Of a DNA stretch of 64,000 nt, positions 1 through 11,390 are shown in pieces. The translations under genes were made by a program, and so were the position numbers. The notes under the pieces are model-generated. The model was not told the DNA's origin. It did no database searches and saw only the letters and a program-made list of their open reading frames with translations. How positions within the stretch are numbered: position 1 is the first letter of the stretch; every line of letters starts with the position of its first letter. Origin of the DNA: Calonectria ilicicola (lineage: Eukaryota > Ascomycota > Sordariomycetes > Hypocreales > Nectriaceae); NCBI GenBank assembly GCA_020809705.1, contig CP085827.1, positions 186,001 through 250,000 on the forward strand. Direction: 5' to 3'.

Positions 1-1960
1 TCTTTAAATCTTAAGATTTTTACTTCTTTAATTTTATAATTAAAATACTTTTAAAAATTAGAATAAAAAGTATATCTAGATTCTCTAAAACTTTATTCCT
101 CTAAATAAGCTTTTTTTAAAATTTCTATTTATACTTTTAATTATATATAGCCTATATTTATAACTCTTATCTATTATAATAAGTCTTTATTAGCTTAGAA
201 AGTAATAATATAATATTAACTTTTTCTAAGCTTCTAATAGCTCTACTTATTATATAATATATTAATCTTTTAAAAAAAAGAAATTAAAGAATTATAATAA
301 ATTAAATTTATAATTAAAGTGAAGTACAAATAAGATTATAATAGATCTTTATTCTTATTACTAAGATTTTAATTTAATAAATTATAAAACTATTTGCCTA
401 CGCTTACTATATGATATTGTTGTGGGCGTTCTTGTTCTATAGCATCTTGCACTAGTATATATTTGGTATGTGTGCTTGATTGGTCCTCTTGGTCCCACAT
501 CTTTACATCTTCTTACTATAAAAAATATTATTATAAAATAATAAAATAAAAAACTTAATCTTAAGTATCTTAAGCTATATTTTATTAAAAAAAGAATCTT
601 AAAAAATAATTATAAACTTAATCTACTAAAGGATATTAAGATTTATCTAATCTTTTATATTTCCTTACTTAAATTTATAATTAATATAATTATTATTAAT
701 ATAAGATTATATATTAAGCTAGTAATTAAATTATAAGAAAAGTATATTATTAAAAAAATCTTAGAAAAAAATATCATAAATAAAGAAATATATTATTATA
801 TAAAATAAATAAAATATAATAAAAAAATATAAGAACTTTTATAAAATCTTATATATTATTTAAAAAAGCTTAAGGAATTTCTTTATATAAAAAAAGAGCT
901 TACCCCTAATTATATTAAAATTAATACTTATTAAATCTAATATCTATATTAATAAAAATAAAATAATTATAAAAAAAATACTTTAATACTATTCTCTCAA
1001 TTTAACTTCTTTATACCTTAATAGAATATTTTAATCTTCTTTTTTACTACCTTCTTCTATATTTATTAAATATAAATAAAATATATAATAATAGTTGCTA
1101 TTTTAGCTTATATTTTCTTTTAATTTAAATTAAAAGTAAATAATATTATTACTAACCTCCTTCTTATTAATTACTAATTTCTTCTTCTACTTTTTAAAAC
1201 AAATTATTAAAAAGATAAATTAAAAAAGATTTTTCTTTCTTTATATTAAAAAAAGATCTATAAGAAGAAGTAATAAAAATCCTATTATAAGGCTTCTTAT
1301 AATAAATATATTTAATATATTAAATAAAGTTTTTATTTATAAGATAGATCTTTTTATATTTAAAATAATAAATATATAATATATTAACTTTAATCTTCTT
1401 AATAATAAAAATATTACTAAACTTCTTATACTCTCTTTTCTTATAAATTATAAACTTTAAATCTAATATCTCATTAATTAAATATCCTCATAAAAAAAGA
1501 AAAAAGAACTTTAAAAAAAGCCTAAAAGTATAAAAACCTACTTAAAATATAATTTTAAAAATAAGATCTTTAAAAAAAGAATATTATATTATAACTTAAA
1601 CTAATCTAACTAATAAAACTACTAATAAAAAGCTAAAAGATCTACTTTTACCTTTAATAAATTATACTTACATATATTAATAAACTTAAAAAGCACTACT
1701 TTATAAAAGCACTATACTTCTAAAAAATATCACTTTTTAAAATAATTTCATTTAAATAGCCCTATAAAGCCTTAAATTAAACTATACATTAAACTTCTAG
1801 AAGTTATTACTATCTAAAGCACAACTTAGCTCTCAATACAACTTAGTTACCTTCAATTAATCTATTTAACCGATTAACCTATTACCAGACATAACAATCT
1901 TCCTTTGTTATTTAACCGACATGCCTGACCCTTTCTGTTAACACGAACCGTTACATCCAC
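1..1960. repeat. AT-rich, RIP-type degenerate DNA
   Basis: Very AT-rich sequence with no long open frame. CA and TG dinucleotides are nearly absent while TA and homopolymer A/T steps dominate; the first 120 bases contain neither CA nor TG. This is the expected product of CpA to TpA mutation by RIP in Pezizomycotina, so the stretch is probably a mutated transposon or other duplicated element whose family can no longer be read. A short GC-normal island sits inside at about 395-515. Base composition turns normal from about 1,850 onward. Confidence 0.75.
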
Positions 1961-4464
1961 AATCTAGTCATATATCTAATCACTAGTATTGGTTTTTACT
2001 AAAAAGATTGCTCGACTTTAAACCATCTTAAGCCAAATAAAATCCATCCAGATTTCCTTTTTATCTCTGTTCGTATATTTTGCCTAAGCACGATAAAACA
2101 AAGTAAATATGCCGGGCTAGGATGATATTGAGCTTCCCTATCATATTGTGGCTGAGTGGAGCTGGCTGCAGCTAAATCCTGATTCTGAATAAGTCTTCGA
2201 CTAGCTGAGATAGGCAAAGCGGTGAGTGACGTGTACACGGCCTTGCAGCTTGCCAAGGCCAATCTTGTTTCGGGGTTTACTCTAGGCCCTTTTCCTGTCG
2301 CAGAGTGTGGTCGGTCTGCGGGCAAGGAGACCCGCCATGGTGCCAACTGGAGGAAATGGATCTGACAGAGAGACTAAAAAGAATATGTAGGCAATAAATA
2401 ATATGTAATGATAATAATCAAGGACATCTATGCGCATGATATCCAAAAAGTTTACTTAGATATCATTTGTTCTATGCCTACATTAGTATCAACCCCCACA
2501 TATACACTACAATAATAGCGAAGGGCTATTAGTAGACCAAGAACCCCCCCTCTACCTATCCACTGTTGAATACATTGTTTCCTTACTCTTCCTGCATGCT
2601 ACAGGTAGCCAATTTCCATCCAAGACACTAAAATACCTCCTCAACAGCAATGGGGTCTCATTTATTTGCTAGGGTTAGGGATATTGCAATGACATTTTCA
2701 TGGATGCGATGGCTAAGTTGTCCTTGGCTTTGCATTGCAACAGTCGCTTCTGCAGGAGGAGTGGGTATGTAGTGCGCCCGTGTGTGGGACGCAGGTGTGG
2801 TACATATTGCGTGTGGCGTGTAAAAGGAAGTCGGTGCGCAGCTGTAAAGACCGCAGTACCACTTGGGATGTAGGTCTTTGCAATCGGTGTGCTTTTTGCG
2901 AAGTAGGTGTGCCGAGTGCTGGTGATGAATCTGACGGTAGCGTCGATTGCTTAAGCGGAGGTAGACGAGGCATTCCGGCTTCCTGTGTGCCCTTGAAACC
3001 GCCGCCCTGACTGCTGTTGTGTGACCCTGTTGGAGAAGCTTTTCACCTAGCCAGGCGGGCGCAACACTCTACCGTTGGAAAGATAAATGCATATTTATTC
3101 CTTACGGTTAGCTGGGATAAAACCTTGATCGCCATATGCTTCATGCAGTCACGCAAAGTTGATGTCATTAGCTACCCCCCCTAGTCTAGGCTTTCGGACT
3201 TTGACATGGAGAAGGACGTTGCGGAGGGTTAGGGTTACAAGGGTTTCAATTGGCTAAGAGATAGAAACGCAACCTGTTTCCTAATTTAATGCTTGAGTAG
3301 GATCTAGTCTTTTGAGAAATCAGGTAAAAGTAGCAAACTAGAGTACCAAACATTTACTAGGATCTGTTTTCATACTCTACCTCCAAGCTACATTCGCTCC
3401 TTCGCCAGGGTGAGTTCTTTTTCAGTGAGGAACTATCGTTTGCGTCCTTAGGTGTAGTTATTGTGACTACCTGACTTCCCCTGAGCCATTAGGATGATGG
3501 TTTCTTGGCCACAGAGGGTAGTGGCTTTGCTGCAGGTGTTTTGCCTAACACCTGGCCGCTCCCGTCTCGGATACGCGTCGGATTGGCGGACGCTGGGTTG
3601 AGTCTTAATCACACCATCGATCCCTAAATAGGACAAATACCATGCTAGTGCGGGGTAGAGAGATGATTCATAACAAGAACAACACGTCCGACACGTTGCA
3701 TTATCTCATAGGCTCTGTCTCCCTAGGCCCTCAAGTATTGAGGGCTCACAACACATCACTGGATGTTTCCTAATGGGAGATAAACTACGCTAGTTTGTTT
3801 TGTTCTGTAGCGTACTCAACAAATCTAATGCACAGTGAACAATGATACGTCTGCATTCTCTCGTGCAGAATAGAAGGCCTCATTTCCCCACCTCGCCACA
3901 TTGTTCTTCCCGCAGAATTCTGATTTGGTACTCCGTACTTTGCTTTGATTCACAAATTACCCTGACATCGCTGATCCGCTCTGTTTTTGAAACGTGGTGA
4001 TAATGGGATCCAGTCGTCACTATTGGGTTCTGGGGCTTGGTTAACTATCCCGCAGTAGATCACATGTATGAGCACTTGCTCTTGCATGCATGCGTACCCG
4101 AGCCAATCGCTTCCCAACTACTCCGGCTCCGGGGGCTGTATGCGTGGGTGATGGATGACAAGCCTCCCGATGGGCGAAATTCCCCATGTCATCAGCCTGA
4201 TAACCTCAACACGGCGCATTCTCTTCATTGGTCATCCCCGGGACTTCAGCAGCATTATCAGACGTGTATCCATCGCTTTTATGATACGCAAGCCCTACAT
4301 TGTCCCAAGTATAAGAATGGAGTGTTTTACGAAGTCAATCTAGCCATTTCCGTGTTCATTTGGCCTTGAATTATCTCAATTTACCTAGTACATTCTACCA
4401 CTTGCCTATATTCTATCATCTGCCTTCAACATCACTTGAATAAGTTCGATCACTTACATCAACA
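1961..4464. other. Gene-poor stretch, no convincing gene
   Basis: Normal base composition but only short open frames: 1999-2346 minus (115 codons), 2735-3010 plus (91 codons) and 4037-4369 plus (110 codons). None shows a recognisable domain, signal peptide or codon pattern like the neighbouring genes. The last 100 bases are presumably the promoter and 5' leader of the FAD oxidase at 4465. Confidence 0.4.
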
Positions 4465-6196
4465 ATGCCAAACCAAGTTCGTGAGGTAATTCCATACTCC
4501 GACAAGGATATGGAGAATGCCATCAAAATCTTCAAAGCCAAGAAAATCCCGGTATACGAACCTGGGGAGGACGACTACGAGCGTTATACTGCCACCGCCA
4601 ATCTCCTCTATCGCTTCTCGAGCCCCCTGTGTTGTTCAACCCAAGTGTGCTTGCGATGTGCGGGACATAATTAAAATCGCAAAACCACGAAAGATCCCCA
4701 TCACGATCAAGAATGGTGGCCACTCTTATGCGGGAGGCTCCACGACGAATATCGGGATCTTGATGGAACTCGGGCTGATGAATGAGGTTAACCTTGACAC
4801 GGCATCGGAAACTGTCACTGTAAAGGGCGGCGCATTGTGGTTCCATGTGTACAAGAAATTGGTCAGCAAGCATCTTGATGGCTTCGTCGTCAACGGCGGG
4901 CGTTGTCCCACTGTAGGAGTGAGTGGCTTTATGTTAGGGGGTGGTCTCTCCCCGTTCACGAGAAGCTTCGGAATGGGTTGCGACACTGTGAAAGAGTTTA
5001 CCGTTGTTACCGCGGAGGGAGATGAAGTGACTGTTTCGGAGAGCGATGATCGAAAAAAGGACAAGGGCAAGCTCTTCTGGGCCCTCCGTGGTGCTGGCGG
5101 CGGGAACTTTGGTGTGGTCGTCGAAATGAAGTTGGCACTGAAAAAGCTGAAGAGTGATTTTGTCGTCGCTGGGCGGTACACTTGGTTTCCGGATGGACAA
5201 GCCATGGACGGATTCATGGCCACTATGAATGGATTCTATACCAGAAACTGGCCGAATGAAATGACTCTTGACAGCTCTTGGCTGTGCGACCTCTCGAACA
5301 CCAGGACTGATCTTGCAGTTCGGTTTTTGGTCTATTACAATGGCGCCCGGGGAGCCTTTAACCAAGCAATTGATGACTGGACTCTACCGAACGCTCCTAG
5401 TCAACATGCAGAACTGAAGAAGCAGCTCAAACGGCGATCGTTGCAAGAGAAATCTTCCCGATTTCTTCATGAGACTCTCGCGGCGCAGTGGATCGAGGAG
5501 ACCAAAAAGTCCTTCCCTACCAACCGATCTTACCAAATTTATACTTCCTTCGTGTTCAAAAATGGTCGAAAGAACATCGAAAATATCACCAGCATCATCA
5601 GACAAGAGATGAAGGTTTTCAAAGAGCAGTTCGCAGGCGAAACAGGCATGCTGCAGGTTACCTTTATTCATTCAGGTGGAGCCGCAAACGAGAGGCAACG
5701 GAGCGACACCGCTTTTCGCTGGCGTGGTTGTATCTATCACGCGTATATCATGATTCAGTGGGATGAGAAATGGCTGGAGATGAATATGAGAGGTTTTCTT
5801 GAACGGATGAAGCCGAGATTGAGTCCATTTGGCATGGTGCAGGGGGCCACGTTCATCAATTTCCCCGACGACTCACTCAAGTCAGATGTCCATGAAAAAT
5901 CATACTACGGGAATAATCACCAGGAGCTGCGACGTATCAAGCAAATCTGGGACAAGGAAAACTTTTTCAACTGGTCCCAGGGTGTTCAGCTCCCTAACAC
6001 AAACACAACGCGGCGAGTCAGCACCAGCCAGGAGGAAAACGATGATCTACTGAAAGATCAGATTGTCGCCAAGGCTCTCGTTGTGAATGAGGAAGAGTTG
6101 ACTGATGCGTTAGCGGAACAGCAGTGGGAATCCTATCGCCCTCTGAGCCCAACCGACGTTTATGGAAGCGGAGCTTTGCCGGCCTTGGTCTACTAA
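4465..6196 (+). pseudogene. FAD-linked oxidoreductase, BBE/PCMH type, with +1 frameshift
   Basis: Secondary-metabolism type flavoenzyme (FAD_binding_4 plus C-terminal BBE domain) that oxidises small molecules with bicovalently bound FAD. The reading begins at the ATG at 4465 and runs in that frame to about 4622. A run of five C (4623-4627) carries one base too many, and the protein continues in the frame that ends at 6196. Removing one C gives 577 codons and joins LLYRFSSP directly to CVVQPKCACDV, as in the family. Both flavin attachment sites are visible: His in NGGHSYAG and Cys in GRCPTVG, followed by the LGGG loop. The C-terminal YYGNNHQELRRIK..FNWSQ block is typical BBE. No signal peptide is seen. 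A 40-nt intron could also restore frame, but it would delete conserved residues. It is either a young pseudogene or a homopolymer error; the family call is secure. Confidence 0.85.
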
Positions 6197-7080
6197 TGGA
6201 TGGGAATTTAGTTGCTTTGGTGCAGTAAGAGCAACCAATGGGCCTTTCTTTCGTTTTCTTGTTCCTTTTTAACAGAATGTGGCTTCTTTGTCTAGTTATC
6301 CAGGTTGCCAAGCAGTCCCCATCAGATTACTAGTAACATAGCTCGATGTGGTCCTTCTTGTTGCATATCATCTCCACTCCGTCGCCTCCTAATTTGGTTA
6401 GAACATCCCTATTGCCATCGACAGGCCCATAGAATCCTCTGGTAATTCTATATATGATTTCTCTTGAACAACGCACTTATCCTCCTGGTGGCATGAATAC
6501 TAGTCCGTAAGCAAGGTTCTAGAACAATTACCTAACGAATATTCAGCCGGATAACTTCCTTGGGGTGCAAGCTGCTAACCGTTTGGGTGATGGTTCTCGG
6601 TACTCGGTCATACGCTGATCAGAACCGACAGCGACCGCGACGGTGTTTTGATGGGCCTTTGCAGCTCGGACGGCACGCCTGGCTGTGGTATATTGTCCAA
6701 CCAAATGAGGGAATCGCCGGCCTTGCTATGTACTCTGCACCTTTGTCCCGCTGATGGCTGGCCAAAGGACAGATTCCAAACGCGACCCTGACCGTAGCCT
6801 CCGACCGCATCCTGACCATTCTCACCCTCCTTCTCTTCTTTTATTGCGTTAGGTACACCTATTCTGACTCGTGGTGGAGCCGATTCCAGGAGAGTCCCGG
6901 GACCCGTCACCTTCGCAGCGGCTCTCTCGGTTACCGCCGGTTTTTTCAGAGAATCCCGCCTGTGGCAGCCGGTCTGGATGGTTGCTGAGACTCTCGCTTG
7001 CGTCAGTACATGCGTGATGGTGTGAAACATCGCAGATATCTTGGCAGGCCTGGGCATGCCGAATTCAGCCTCGCTCGCTC

Positions 7081-7150
7081 AGAGGCCCTCGTTTTAATTT
7101 GAGGCCCTCGTTGGATTTGAGGACCTCATTAGATTTGAGGCCCTTCTGAT
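7081..7150. repeat. Imperfect ~18-bp tandem repeat, four units
   Basis: Four consecutive units begin GAGGCCCTCGTTTTAATTT, GAGGCCCTCGTTGGATTT, GAGGACCTCATTAGATTT and GAGGCCCTTCTGATC. Each contains a short imperfect palindrome (GAGGCCCTC). It is non-coding as far as can be seen, and its function is unknown. Confidence 0.7.
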
Positions 7151-7689
7151 CAGGGCTTCAGTTAAGTTTTAGTGTCGTGGCGTATTGGTACCGATCTCAT
7201 GTAGCTTACAATTGCCATGCTTCCCACCGAGGTGCCTTGGTGGAGCGGCAGGGCCTCGGGCTTTAGATCTTAATCCATACCTCTAGGATGCTATGGATAC
7301 GTCCCACTAAGATAGACTAGCAGCGCGGGTATCTTATCTCTGCCGGCACTCATGCGCGATGCGTCCTTGGAGAAGTTGCAGGCCGAGTGGATCATGATTT
7401 ATACGATCCGCCGCGGTCCCCGAGGTCACTGTAACGCAGGTTATATACAGGTGTGTGCTACAGGGATAATCGCGGTGACTGCGATTATTGCTGGATCTTT
7501 TGCCGTAGCGGTGACTGGTCTATTGCAACGTACGGTGATTAGCACCACCTACGTTACAGTCACCGTGACCAGCAGGCGATTTGAGATTCCCTTGCCAGCA
7601 AAGAGCTCGCTGGGCGCCTCGATGACCCGCGACTTCCCTGTCCCGCCTCGAAACCCAGTATGAGCGGACTTGAGATCTGGGGGATCTAG

Positions 7690-7734
7690 ATGCCCAAAGA
7701 ATGATATAGGATGATGCCCAAAGAACTATATATA
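7690..7734 (+). promoter_or_regulatory. Probable promoter of the tectonin gene
   Basis: The 12-mer ATGCCCAAAGAA occurs twice (7690-7701 and 7714-7725), spaced 24 bp apart start to start and immediately followed by TATATATA at 7727-7734. The element lies about 240 bp upstream of the ATG at 7974, which would leave a 5' leader of roughly 200 nt. The repeat could be a regulator-binding site; this is inference. Confidence 0.4.
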
Positions 7735-7973
7735 CCTACCCATCCCGGTGCATTGATCGTATATCTTTTTTAATCCTTCGCTAGACACAACTTAACCTGC
7801 TACCAACGAGCCAACAAGCCAACAAGCCATACCACCAGTTCAACCTTGCACAGCACCTATCCCCTCTCTGCGCTGTACGTACTGCCTTTGTTGATAGGTG
7901 CTCGCACAGCTCCCAGTTGGCTGGACCCATACCAACAAGTTTCTGACTGCTAGTAGCCCAGGTTCGCAACGTC

Positions 7974-8756
7974 ATGTCGTCGGTTTGCACGACCATCGCC
8001 GCACTGTCTGCCGACGGCCTACAAGTCAACCGCTGGGATGGCCGTCAGTGGAAGCAGATAGGCGGGGCTACGGGCACCCTCTATGGCGGTGGCTTTACCT
8101 TGCTCGGGACCACTCTGGCAAACACCGACGTCAATACATGGACCAAGCGGAACAACTGGGTGAGACTCGGCGGCGGAGGAGCCAAGTTTGCGGTGACGTC
8201 GATTTCAGTTTACGGCATCTCTCCCAGCCGCGACGCCGTCTACAAGTGGAACAACGACGGCACCGACTGGCGCAAGATCGGTGGCCCAACGAGGGATCTC
8301 TACAGCGGGGGTTACAACTCGTTGTTTGGAATCAGTCCCGACAACGGCGACATCTGGCGCTGGGTTAGCGGAGACAGGTGGGAGAAGGTGGGTGGCCCTG
8401 GAGCCGAGTTCGCCGTGGATGGCCAAGGGCAGCTCTACGGCTTGTCGCCTAAAAAGGATGCCGTCTATCGATGGTCCGGCCATGGCGAGCAGTGGACCAA
8501 GATTGGCGGTCCGGCGTCGCGACTATTTGGAGGCGGGTTCGGAGTTTTTGCACTTAATCCCAGCAGTACCGAGATCTGGCGCTGGACCAGTGGAGAGAGT
8601 TGGGAGAAAGTGGGCGGTGCCGGGAAGGATTTTGCAGTGACAGACGATGGGCTCTTCGGGCTGAATAGTTCTGGCGAGATCTGGAAGTATGAGGGTGGCC
8701 AAACTTGGACCAATCTCGGCGCCCCTGCGAGCAAGCAAATTGTCCCATCCCCTTAA
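7974..8756 (+). CDS. Six-bladed tectonin-type beta-propeller lectin
   Basis: A 260-residue intronless protein made almost entirely of six tectonin repeats of about 36 residues (residues about 20-245). Each follows the pattern W-x5-W-x2-(I/V/L)-GG, then a Gly-rich turn and a (L/F)-x-G-(I/L)-x-P strand. Repeats alternate between a type with LYGGG/LYSGG/LFGGG and a type with KFAV/EFAV/DFAV, so the protein reads as three two-blade units; the short WTNLGAPAS tail probably closes the ring. Tectonins bind O-methylated glycans, and fungal members act against nematodes and bacteria; the ligand here is not readable. There is no signal peptide or membrane segment, as is usual for cytosolic fungal defence lectins. 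The second ATG-rich frame on this strand (7898-8368) is a shadow. Confidence 0.88.
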   Translation: MSSVCTTIAALSADGLQVNRWDGRQWKQIGGATGTLYGGGFTLLGTTLANTDVNTWTKRNNWVRLGGGGAKFAVTSISVYGISPSRDAVYKWNNDGTDWRKIGGPTRDLYSGGYNSLFGISPDNGDIWRWVSGDRWEKVGGPGAEFAVDGQGQLYGLSPKKDAVYRWSGHGEQWTKIGGPASRLFGGGFGVFALNPSSTEIWRWTSGESWEKVGGAGKDFAVTDDGLFGLNSSGEIWKYEGGQTWTNLGAPASKQIVPSP

Positions 8757-9439
8757 CTTGGCGGCGACCATCGCGGCCGAGTTGCTAGGATAACAATTTC
8801 ATCTGTAGTTAAATACCAGTAGTACTAGTAGATGCTAGAAATTCCAGTCGGCCCCGTTCTCGCCTGCATTACCACGTCAACGCCGCCCACCTCAACCCAC
8901 TGTGCCCGCACGTCGCAACATCTTGTAATCAGCAATAAGTGAAGGACTCTAGAATGACGAAATCACCCTCCATAGTGATTGCTCAATCATTGCTAGCCCA
9001 CCCTACCATTGTATTGTATCCTGCATCCTTGCGTATGGGTCCGGCTAAAAGGGTGAATATATTCCATCATGAATCCAGCGGTCTTCTTCGAGAGGTCGTT
9101 GAAAGATTTGGACATTCTAGCATAATTGGAGTTGAGGATTTCTGGATAGAAGTGATAGCACTCGGGGACGTGAGGAAGATCAAGTTTGACTCCGCCGTCG
9201 CCGAGTTCTTGCTGGAGTGGCTTAAAAGCAAGTGCAATCTCGGCATGGAGTTCGTATTCCCTGCGCAACTTGGTGACATTTTTTGACATCTTGATGACGC
9301 GGAGTGGAGCAATAGGTACAGTAAGATAGATCCATAGAAGTAGATGTTTCGGCGAGGAGACGAGCTTGAGGTTCGGATGGGGTAGATAGGAAGCGCCATA
9401 TCTGCGATCCCAATGGAATTTGTGGAGGATTAATACAAC
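8757..9439. other. Intergenic; short open frames only
   Basis: Overlapping open frames of about 100 codons occur on both strands (8939-9286 plus, 8993-9289 minus). The minus frame contains YELHAEIALAFKPLQ, faintly reminiscent of decayed fungal deaminase-like genes, but there is no metal-binding CxxC and I do not assign it. No promoter or RNA gene is recognised. Confidence 0.3.
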
Positions 9440-10317
9440 CGTATATCACCGAGCGATGCGGATAAAACAGCAACAATTGCAAAAGCTCTAGGCACCCTCA
9501 GGGCCTTTTCTTTCATCTCGGATGAAAACCAAAACATGGATATGCACCGGCTGGTACAACTGGTGACACGTAAATGGCTTGCTACCAGAAGTACCAGAGC
9601 CGAGTTCGCAAAACAAGCCCTCAACACTATCTCAACAGTTTATCCACGTGGCCGGCACGACACTACCAATACATGTTTGCAACTTCTTCCGCATGCCTAT
9701 GCTATACTAGAGAATAGTAGGTGCATTCAACAAGATGAGCCGATTGCGAAAGCAATGCTGTAACATGGGAGGCGTACCAGGGGAACTGGGACAAAGCAGA
9801 AGAGTGCCAATTTGAAGCCATGAGTATACTTATAGAGGAAGAAGGGAAAGAGTATCACTCAACGCTGGCCAGTATGGTCAACCTTGCATCAACACACATG
9901 GACCAGGGCCGGTGGGAAGGGGCAGAGGAGCTATTGGTGCAACTAATAGAGACTCGCAACACCAATCTAAGGCTAGCTAGCATGGCCGACCTTGCATCAA
10001 CATACAGCGACCAGGGCCGATGGGAAGAGGCAGAGAAGCTGTTTGTGCAAGTGATGGAGACTTGCAAGACCAAACTGAGAGTTGATTATCTACTTATACT
10101 AGCTAGCATGGCTAATCTCGCCTGGACTTGGAAAAGTCAAGGCCGAGATGACAATGCCCTGGCCTTGATGCAGATGTGCGCCGAGGCCCAGCGGCGTTTT
10201 CTTAGGAAAAACCATCCTAATACTCTCTCGACTTTGTCCGCTTTGCATGATTGGAATGATAAAATTGATATGGGACTGCACAACCTTGATATCCTGGTTT
10301 TCTCCATTGGCCATTGA
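9440..10317 (+). pseudogene. Relic of an NLR-type gene (NB-ARC winged helix plus TPR)
   Basis: Two frames together read as the C-terminal half of a fungal NB-ARC/TPR protein. The first (about 9459-9763) encodes ALGTLRAFSFIS, then MHRLVQLVTRKWL, which is the winged-helix end of the NTPase module. At about 9755-9765 the frame shifts, because the same frame stops at 9761. It continues as TWEAYQGNWDKAEEC and then three TPR/kinesin-light-chain-like repeats (9860-10200), each with LASM(V/A)(N/D)LA..(S/D)QGR(W/D)..A. The nucleotide-binding P-loop part is missing upstream and the end is abrupt. It would have been a STAND-type sensor of non-self; now it is a fragment. Confidence 0.72.
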
Positions 10318-10452
10318 ATCGAAATGATAGGCATAACCCTCACTCTCATTGATCTCAAGGAAGCTAAAGTGGCTACCCCGCCGCAATGGAAAAAACACAC
10401 CAGTTTGTCTGAGGCCAAGCTGCGCCATCGCTTGATATATTTCGAAGCTATC

Positions 10453-10734
10453 TCAAAAGGCCCTGGCATCAGTACAAGCACCAGCCTTTTTACGTCTCTT
10501 TTCTTGCAGAATACGCGCTACCCACTCTTCAGCATTGTCCAAACCACAGTTGGAAGAATCCCTGTACTGTACAAGGAAGGATAAGATCTCGGCCGGACTG
10601 AACTCTAGCCCTGGTACCTTAGCAGCAAATTCATCTGCAAGTCTGTCAATCAATTGATTTTTAGTCCACCTCTCTGCATCGGGTCTATCATCTACTCGCT
10701 GCTCAAACAAAAAAGTAATTCGAGAACGGGACAC
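10453..10734 (-). pseudogene. C-terminal fragment of a BCS1-like AAA ATPase
   Basis: A 93-residue frame with LADEFAAKVPGLEFSPAEIL, then SFLVQYRDSSNCGLDNAEEWV. This is the signature of the C-terminal lid of fungal BCS1-type AAA proteins, where FSPAEIQ-like residues and an acidic W-containing helix end the ATPase module. The Walker A/B core and the N-terminal membrane anchor are absent on this strand upstream (10735-10990), so only a remnant remains. Family call is from memory of the motif. Confidence 0.6.
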
Positions 10735-10989
10735 CCTACTACTTAGCCATGGCCCAAGTCAAACGTGATGCTCCAGTCATCATTTGAGAAGCTGCGAATA
10801 TGGCTAGCAAAACCATAATCACCGTGACAATAGCGAGACCAGAGTGGAAGACCAGAGTGGAAGCCTACAGAATTCACATATACCCTACGGCAGAAAGGGT
10901 ACAGGCTGCTAATTTGCCATTGCATCTAGCAGGCAAGAACAATCGGAGTGCTCCCTAGCCTAGGTCGAGCTGCCTCTCACAGGGGATAT

Positions 10990-11390
10990 CCAACCAAAAC
11001 ACATAAAGTTATAAAGAATATTATCTAAAAGTATAATAAGTTCATGTTTAAAGAGCTAGGTTTAGTAAAAAAGAGCTTTATTATAAATATTTATAGTAAT
11101 AAGTATAAAGAGAGTTATATAGTATATTAATTATTATATTATAATATTAAAAAAGTTATTTCTTTAAAAAAAATAATTAATAAAAAAACAATTAATAAAA
11201 AAATAATTAATAAAAAAATAATTAAAAAAAGAAATCTTTTAATTTTAATTTAAAAACTTGAAACTAGTTTTTTTATTATAATTTTAACTAAAATAGAGTC
11301 TTAAGAATAATAAGCATATAATTGCAATTCCTAAGTTAGACTTTATTATACCTAAAGGACATTAAATCTTAAAAATGAACAAAAACACTA
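10990..11390. repeat. AT-rich patch with AATTAATAAAA repeats
   Basis: About 350 bp of very AT-rich DNA. At about 11160-11230 a 14-nt motif close to AATAATTAATAAAA is repeated four times in tandem. Composition resembles the RIP-type block at the left end, so this is probably another mutated repeat. It abuts the 3' end of the adhesin gene at 11391. Confidence 0.6.

Larger units (their letters stand above)
6197..7973. other. Intergenic, no gene recognised
   Basis: Contains open frames of 149 codons (6608-7057 minus) and 103 codons (7352-7663 plus) without recognisable features. A short imperfect tandem repeat lies at 7081-7150. The last 250 bases hold a probable promoter for the tectonin gene, with a TATATATA element at 7727-7734. 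Confidence 0.4.

Noticed and set aside
1999..2346. 115-codon minus frame at the edge of the AT-rich block
   Set aside because: No domain, no promoter, and composition changes sharply within it.
4581..4620. 40-nt GT..AG intron as the explanation for the FAD oxidase frame break
   Set aside because: It would delete conserved residues before CVVQP, has no branch site, and a single extra C explains the break more simply.
7200..7290. tRNA-like stretch (GGTGGAGCGGCAGGGC)
   Set aside because: No T-loop consensus GGTTCRA, no matching acceptor stem and no plausible anticodon arm.
8205..8771. Several antisense frames over the tectonin gene
   Set aside because: Shadows of the repeated Gly/Trp codons; the plus frame has a complete beta-propeller.
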